A stretch of 10,862 bases of DNA. Origin: Psychroflexus sp. GTDB taxonomy: Bacteria > Bacteroidota > Bacteroidia > Flavobacteriales > Flavobacteriaceae. Where the stretch lies: contig PXBV01000108.1 of the NCBI GenBank assembly GCA_003565575.1, positions 1 to 10,862 on the forward strand, written 5' to 3'. The position numbers and the translations under genes are program-made. The notes beneath the pieces are model-generated. The model saw only the letters and a program-made list of their open reading frames with translations. It did no database searches and was not told the origin of the DNA. This document shows, piece after piece, positions 6,459 to 10,862 of this stretch. How positions within the stretch are numbered: position 1 is the first letter of the stretch; the number at the start of each line of letters is the position of its first letter.

Positions 6459-7886
6459 CTACGAGAGAACATCTATGAAATGTTTAATGTAATCAAATAA
6501 GTCAGCATCTAAAGGTCGAGCCTCCCAAAATGTAACTTGCCCTACTCGTTCTTGTAAAAAGAGGCTAAAATCAGTTGAATGCTCTCTAAATAAGTTTCTG
6601 ATAAAAATACCACACCCTAAGATAATTTGACTCAAAAAAAGGTAGTACTGAGTGTTTTTTCTTTGGATTTGATGAGAGATTATAGGTATTAGATAGAAAA
6701 AACCGTTAAGAGATGTCAAAAAGTAAACTAATCTAAAATTAAATCCCGCAAATATAACAACAAAAAGTGCAATCATTAAAACTATAAAATAACCAATTAA
6801 ACTGTATAGTAAAGGATTATTTTTTAAACTATTCAGATGATTTTTGAAATCTACTTTTAGAATATAAAAGATAAAGATAAATGAGTTGAGGAATAAAAAA
6901 GTTTGACCACCTTGAAAACTACTACCCTCATTTCTTAAATATAAATCAGCTCGACGCCTTAAAGGCTCATTTCCAAAAGTAGAGATAAATGAGAGCACAA
7001 AATTTAGTATCTGAGTTCTAAATAATATCAAAGAAATTAAAGATATTATTAATATTAAAACCAATATAGATTTGATTCTATTACTTTTTAGAAAGTTATC
7101 AATAATTTTAAATTTTCCTGAACCTAACTTTAAGAATAAGACGGGGAAGAGTAAAAGAGACGAGCTGTGAGTATTAAATGTAAGAAGAAATAATGAAGAA
7201 GATAAGAATTTGTTTTCTGTAAACAAAAACATAATTACAAATACGAAAGATACAGTTTGTCTAAAATAAAATAGTTGGTTGTAATATCCAACACTTAAAA
7301 CATTAATGAGTATTATTATCGGATAATATTTTGGCACTACTTTGTAGGTGATAATGATAAAAGAACTATTCAGAAACAAAGCAGATATGAGTAAAAAGCT
7401 GTTAACATTGAACCCCAAAAATAAAACTATATATTTAATAGTCATTAAAGTCATAGGTTCTTGATTATATATCCTCAAATAATCCAAAGACTCAGAAAAG
7501 TTTAGGTTTAGTATGTCTGTAAACCATCGTAAATAGACGGCTGTATCAGAATAAACAAAAATAGTACTATTATATATACTTAGAACTAAGACACAAATTA
7601 TCAATATAACAATAGTATCCCACTTCAATGGTCTTTTATGCTTTTTACTATCATATATATTAACAAGTTTACTTTTTTTGTTAGCAGACAAAGATTCATT
7701 TATTTGCAGATAAATCAAAAAAGGAATTAAGGAAATAATTGGAATGTATAGAAAAAAGAATAACGCAACACATAAAATCATTGGTTGAAAATTTCTCAAT
7801 GAAGCAAAATAATCTAATATTACACCATTTGAATTTATGGGGACATTTTTATCATATTTTTGAGAGTAAAGATTATTAATTATCAT
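6459..7886 (-). CDS. EpsG/Wzy-like polysaccharide polymerase, multi-pass membrane protein
   Basis: A 475-residue, very hydrophobic, AT-rich-encoded protein with about ten to twelve membrane segments, roughly at 35-60, 91-110, 150-180, 186-205, 211-222, 228-252, 271-300, 328-343, 358-380, 383-402 and 412-428. Seen motifs fit the EpsG family: SDTAVYLRWF after the second segment (113-122), NQEPMTLM (141-148), FRQTVSF (208-214) and NTHSSSLLLFPVL (238-250) with the intramembrane-edge His240. Known: EpsG and related Wzy proteins join lipid-linked repeat units into a polymer at the periplasmic face of the inner membrane. The first 30 residues before the first membrane segment are polar and may include an over-extended start. 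No Shine-Dalgarno supports the ATG at 7886. It is the only membrane protein in the window and marks the locus as Wzx/Wzy-type. The alternative is a non-polymerase relative such as an O-antigen ligase, which I judge less likely. Confidence 0.85.
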   Translation of the reverse strand: MIINNLYSQKYDKNVPINSNGVILDYFASLRNFQPMILCVALFFFLYIPIISLIPFLIYLQINESLSANKKSKLVNIYDSKKHKRPLKWDTIVILIICVLVLSIYNSTIFVYSDTAVYLRWFTDILNLNFSESLDYLRIYNQEPMTLMTIKYIVLFLGFNVNSFLLISALFLNSSFIIITYKVVPKYYPIIILINVLSVGYYNQLFYFRQTVSFVFVIMFLFTENKFLSSSLFLLTFNTHSSSLLLFPVLFLKLGSGKFKIIDNFLKSNRIKSILVLILIISLISLILFRTQILNFVLSFISTFGNEPLRRRADLYLRNEGSSFQGGQTFLFLNSFIFIFYILKVDFKNHLNSLKNNPLLYSLIGYFIVLMIALFVVIFAGFNFRLVYFLTSLNGFFYLIPIISHQIQRKNTQYYLFLSQIILGCGIFIRNLFREHSTDFSLFLQERVGQVTFWEARPLDADLFDYIKHFIDVLS

Positions 7887-7940
7887 AGAAATTATTTAAA
7901 TACATGGAATAAAAGATCAAGCATAGGATAAGAATTAAGA

Positions 7941-7960
7941 TTATGTAAAATTATGTAAAA
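7941..7960. repeat. Perfect 10-bp tandem duplication at the 3' end of a glycosyltransferase gene
   Basis: Two adjacent copies of TTATGTAAAA (minus-strand TTTTACATAA) span the last codons. The second copy supplies the stop codon. With one copy the frame would instead run on for about 14 more codons into the gap before the EpsG-like gene. Confidence 0.8.
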
Positions 7961-9197
7961 TCTCCCGATAAACTTCTAAATATCTTTGAGCCTGAAGTCG
8001 GAGAGTAAATTTTTGCTCAACAGTTTTTCTTGCATTTTGAGATAATTTATCCAATCGCTCATCATTTTCTAATACCCACATAATACCTTGAGCAAGATCT
8101 TCAGAACTAAAACATTTTGCTCGATAACCATTTTTCCAATGTTCAACAATATCCTTTAATCCTGTCGAATCAAAAGAAACTACAGGAGTTCCACAAGCCA
8201 AAGATTCGATCGCTGTTTTCCCAAAAGCCTCCTCTATCGAAGGAACAACCATAACATCTCCACAACTATAAGTTAAAGCAAGAGTAACATCATCATTTAA
8301 TTTACCTAAGAAATGAGTTTTCATTTTTATTCCTAAATCATTTTGTGGTTGAGATGAGCCAAACACGACTGCTTCAATTTTGTTACTCCAATTAGTTTGG
8401 TCTATTTGTTTTAAGGCTTCGACTAGGTATTTAAATCCTTTTCGTTCATCTGTGGTTGCACTAATAGCACCAAATAAAATAATTTTTTTATCTTGAGGTA
8501 TATTCAGAATATTACGGGCAAACTTTTTATCTAAGGGCTTATATTTTTCCTCATCTAGGGCGTTATGAATTACTTCAATTCGATTGTTTCTAAATAAACT
8601 GCTGTTTCTAGCACAATCCGCTAACCAATTACTGATAGCAACTATAGTAAAATTAGAATCTGTCCACAACTTATTTTTTCTTTTCCAAACCATTCTCGAT
8701 AAGTCTTGGTTTCGATTTGATTTTAAATGAGGACATGAGCCACATTGCTCTTGATATCTAATACAACTAGAAGAATAGTGACAGCCCCCAGTGAAGGCCC
8801 ACATATCTCTCATCGTCCAGACACAAGGTGCTATTTGAGTTAACCTGCCAATATTTTTGATATCTAAAAAACCACCACCAATCCAATGTAAATTTATAAT
8901 ATCAGGATTAATGTTTTTTACTTTACTTGTAATATTTTTACCAATAAGGGCTGGTGTTATACCTTTAACCTTATCTTTATACGAGAGCAAATATAATTGA
9001 TTGCTCCCACCTAGTATTTGCTGCCAATATTTTTCCCATGTACTACTAGAAGTTATTACAGAATGATCATTGCTAATCTTTTTTTTCACCAAAAGTGTAG
9101 ATTCAACACCCTGATCAATTATTCCTTTGTGTAACCAGTAACTTCCTCTAGCCGCACCACCATCTAAATCACTATGGCTTAAGTGTAATACTTTCAT
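7941..9197 (-). CDS. GT4 family glycosyltransferase with a cysteine cluster (WcaC-like)
   Basis: A 418-residue cytoplasmic glycosyltransferase. Seen: MKVLHLSHSDLDGGAARGSY with the glycine loop GGAARG (13-18), INLHWIGGGF (101-110), then WTMRDMWAFTGGCHYSSSC (127-145) and CGSCPHL (152-158), placing cysteines at 139, 145, 152 and 155. The donor half has AISNWLAD (187-194), VIHNALD (209-215), GAISATTDERKGFKYL (243-258), and EAFGKTAIE (E323-x7-E331) followed by CGTPVVSFD. Known: a TGGCHY...C...CGxCP insertion occurs in a GT4 subgroup that includes colanic-acid WcaC-like enzymes. The four cysteines suggest a structural metal site, which is inference. Slightly longer than a minimal GT4 because of the insertion. 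It follows the WcaK-like gene by 16 bases and precedes the polymerase by 54. A 10-base tandem duplication defines its stop. Confidence 0.93.
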   Translation of the reverse strand: MKVLHLSHSDLDGGAARGSYWLHKGIIDQGVESTLLVKKKISNDHSVITSSSTWEKYWQQILGGSNQLYLLSYKDKVKGITPALIGKNITSKVKNINPDIINLHWIGGGFLDIKNIGRLTQIAPCVWTMRDMWAFTGGCHYSSSCIRYQEQCGSCPHLKSNRNQDLSRMVWKRKNKLWTDSNFTIVAISNWLADCARNSSLFRNNRIEVIHNALDEEKYKPLDKKFARNILNIPQDKKIILFGAISATTDERKGFKYLVEALKQIDQTNWSNKIEAVVFGSSQPQNDLGIKMKTHFLGKLNDDVTLALTYSCGDVMVVPSIEEAFGKTAIESLACGTPVVSFDSTGLKDIVEHWKNGYRAKCFSSEDLAQGIMWVLENDERLDKLSQNARKTVEQKFTLRLQAQRYLEVYREILHNFT

Positions 9198-9213
9198 TGT
9201 TTATTTTAAAAAT

Positions 9214-10368
9214 TTATTTTGAATATACAGTAGATTGAACTTTTTCCCACATTAATTGACTCAGTTCTTTTTGTTTTTCTGAACTAACTTTAATCTTATT
9301 TACTATTTCAGATTTAGACTGATAATTGAGAAGTAAATTGAGCTTATTTAGGCTAACTTCCATATTTGTTACTTCAAAAGTAACTAGTAATTCGGAACAA
9401 TTATATTCTTGAAATAAGGTTTGGTATTTGTGACTCCATCCCGTACCTATACAGGGAATATTTTGAGAGAGAGCACTAATTAAACTGTGAAAGCGAGAAC
9501 CAATGACAAAGTCAGATTGTCCTAGAATCCCTTTTAAAATTAGAGGATTTTCCTCTTGAATGATTTGGATAGGTTTTTTTATGTTTAATTTCAGTTTTTG
9601 TGCCAAATCAATATCTTTTGTCTCGTGAACTAATATAAAAGGATTTTTCTTTTGCTCATGTAAATAATTAATGGCTTTTGTAAGAAATTCAAAATACTGG
9701 TTTGATGTCAAATCAAGGGTTTTATCAAGCATACGTTGATTGGGAACGATCGCAATTCTATTTGCTAAATCCTTGATATATGAAGTTTGCTGAGGTTTTA
9801 CCAAATTAGTAAAATCAGGAGCTATTTTCACATTAGCCAAAGAAATGGGTAAATTACTTATATAGTTATAAGAAATATCATCCCTAGCAAATATAAGATC
9901 AACATTATTAGCAATAGTTATGAATGCCTCTTTGACTTGGGGGTTCTCAAATGGTCCAAATGCCTGAGGCAAAAGAATTATTTTCTTATTTTGTCGCTTC
10001 CATTTCAGGCACCTTTTCGCCATCTGTTGGGAAGCATCAGGTCCCCACTGGTCACTATATGCAAAGCCAGAAGCATCAAAAATAACATCCACTTCAGATT
10101 CAAGGATCAAATTATTTTTTGCTCTAATAAAAGAAGGAATCAATTTACTAAATAAACTAGTTAAGTTGTCAAATTTTGGAAATCTATATATGCGTCTTTC
10201 CATAAGGTGACTAATATCTTTACTATTTCTCTGTTCAAAATTTCCTATGAGTAAATGACAAGCAACACTATTAGTCTTATCCCATTCTTTAATTTTTTCT
10301 TGTGTTGCATAGAGCATCAATTCTGCTCCTTTATTTTGAAAATTAACACCATAAATGGCAAAAATCAT
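9214..10368 (-). CDS. Polysaccharide pyruvyl transferase family protein (WcaK/AmsJ-like type)
   Basis: A 384-residue member of the PF04230 family, of a different subtype from the one at 2825-3916. Seen: NFQNKGAELMLYATQ (9-23), IFDASGFAYSDQWGP (96-110), ILLPQAFGPF (131-140), FARDDIS (160-166, the usual ARE/ARD position), PDFTN (184-188), and the C-terminal GSRFHSLISALSQNIPCIG (290-308), then GWSHKY (310-315). The F-G-P-F loop, R-D-D and R-x-H-S motifs are those expected of an intact family member. Likely role: adding ketal-pyruvate or a related group to a repeat-unit sugar in the cytoplasm, inferred from the family. Its ATG directly abuts the TAA of the upstream nitroreductase-family gene, and the Shine-Dalgarno AGAAGG lies inside that gene's last codons. 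Translation of the two is therefore probably coupled, which ties their functions together more tightly than the rest of the operon. Confidence 0.9.
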   Translation of the reverse strand: MIFAIYGVNFQNKGAELMLYATQEKIKEWDKTNSVACHLLIGNFEQRNSKDISHLMERRIYRFPKFDNLTSLFSKLIPSFIRAKNNLILESEVDVIFDASGFAYSDQWGPDASQQMAKRCLKWKRQNKKIILLPQAFGPFENPQVKEAFITIANNVDLIFARDDISYNYISNLPISLANVKIAPDFTNLVKPQQTSYIKDLANRIAIVPNQRMLDKTLDLTSNQYFEFLTKAINYLHEQKKNPFILVHETKDIDLAQKLKLNIKKPIQIIQEENPLILKGILGQSDFVIGSRFHSLISALSQNIPCIGTGWSHKYQTLFQEYNCSELLVTFEVTNMEVSLNKLNLLLNYQSKSEIVNKIKVSSEKQKELSQLMWEKVQSTVYSK

Positions 10369-10862
10369 TTAATTATACCTTCTTAATTTTTCCAGAGTTT
10401 TTTTCTGTGAATATGGTACCAAACCTTGGTTATCTGGAAAACCAACGGAAATTAACATGATTGGTCTCTCGTCATCCGTCAAGTTTAATAAAGATTTCAT
10501 CTTATTTTCAAATTCATCAACGTCAGGCCAGTTTATCGGACAAGAACTCAATCCTAATATTTCCAGACCATACATTAGTGACATAGAAGCCAGTGAAGCA
10601 TCTATATAGATAACATGACGATCTCGTTCACTAAAATAAGCTTTTAATTGACCGATGACAACAATAATCATCGGGAAATTATGAGCAAAACCTTTAGTCC
10701 CCCCTGGTATTGATGACACTTGTTTTACAAGTTCTGGATCATCAAAGACTCGAAATTCAAAAGGTTGTCTATTACAAGCACTTGGAGATAAAGATGCGGC
10801 AATAATAGCTTTATCTATCAACTCTCTAGGTACTGGTTTTTGTTCGTACCATCTGACTGAGC
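10369..10862 (-). CDS. Nitroreductase-family protein, C-terminal part (cut by right edge)
   Basis: The frame is open to the right edge. The first visible residues are SVRWYEQKPVPRELIDKA, the classic R-S-V-R start of a nitroreductase flavin site, so the true start lies outside the window and the TTG at 10821 is not the start. 163 residues are visible: SPSACNRQPFEF, GGTKGFAHN, a DRHVIYIDASLASMSLMYG helix, LSSCPINWPD and DERPIMLISVGFP. The same landmarks occur in the same order in the gene at 1788-2810, making the two paralogues of one subfamily. Whether this copy also has the long N-terminal extension cannot be seen. It should bind FMN and act as a cytoplasmic oxidoreductase with unknown substrate. 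It ends exactly where the WcaK-like pyruvyl transferase family gene begins, with no spacer. Confidence 0.9.
   Translation of the reverse strand, partial: SVRWYEQKPVPRELIDKAIIAASLSPSACNRQPFEFRVFDDPELVKQVSSIPGGTKGFAHNFPMIIVVIGQLKAYFSERDRHVIYIDASLASMSLMYGLEILGLSSCPINWPDVDEFENKMKSLLNLTDDERPIMLISVGFPDNQGLVPYSQKKTLEKLRRYN
10378..10383 (-). promoter_or_regulatory. Shine-Dalgarno AGAAGG inside the nitroreductase 3' end
   Basis: AGAAGG encodes the Arg-Arg near the C-terminus of the nitroreductase and lies nine bases before the ATG of the WcaK-like gene at 10368. It is the only operon gene start in the window with a clear Shine-Dalgarno, and with the abutting TAA-ATG it suggests translational coupling. 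Confidence 0.7.

Noticed and set aside
9937..10155. Plus-strand open frame of 72 codons
   Set aside because: It is fully inside the WcaK-like gene on the opposite strand and is an antisense shadow of conserved motifs there.
10369..10821. TTG at 10821-10819 as the start of the right-edge nitroreductase
   Set aside because: The frame continues upstream with SVRWYEQKPVPREL, which is conserved nitroreductase sequence, so the gene is cut by the window edge.
1..10862. CRISPR arrays, tRNA/rRNA genes, insertion sequences, transposase remnants or phage genes
   Set aside because: I saw no regularly spaced repeats, no tRNA-like cloverleaf, and no transposase or integrase motifs on either strand.

Overview
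The window looks like part of the chromosome of a low-GC cyanobacterium. Two perfect HIP1 octamers (GCGATCGC) and further CGATCG cores lie in strongly AT-rich DNA. A DUF29 gene start sits at the left edge, and DUF29 genes are especially numerous in cyanobacteria. The genus cannot be fixed from the sequence; a Geminocystis/Cyanobacterium-like chroococcalean is a guess.

All supported genes are on the minus strand, so transcription runs from right to left. In that order: a nitroreductase-family gene cut by the right edge (10369-10862), a WcaK-like polysaccharide pyruvyl transferase family gene (9214-10368), a GT4 glycosyltransferase with a cysteine cluster (7941-9197), an EpsG/Wzy-like membrane polymerase (6459-7886), two more glycosyltransferases (5169-6296, 4008-5138), a second pyruvyl transferase family gene of another subtype (2825-3916), a second nitroreductase with a long N-terminal extension (1788-2810), a fourth glycosyltransferase (561-1748), the decayed 3' part of an FkbM methyltransferase (254-598), and the first 30 codons of a DUF29 gene (1-90). 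Gaps are 0 to 162 bases and no stretch over 300 bases lacks a gene.

This is the middle of a cell-surface or exopolysaccharide locus of the Wzx/Wzy type. The likely division of labour is that four glycosyltransferases build a lipid-linked repeat unit, the EpsG-like protein polymerises it, and the pyruvyl transferase family proteins add ketal-pyruvate or a related modification. The flippase, the priming glycosyltransferase and the chain-length/export proteins are not in the window and probably lie to the right.

The most interesting feature is that each pyruvyl transferase family gene is adjacent to a nitroreductase gene of the same subfamily, so two redox/ketalase-type pairs bracket the glycosyltransferase and polymerase core. 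What a flavin enzyme does in glycan assembly is not explained by the sequence. The FkbM remnant, with an in-frame stop and an overlap with the preceding glycosyltransferase, suggests that the left end of the locus has been remodelled and is eroding.
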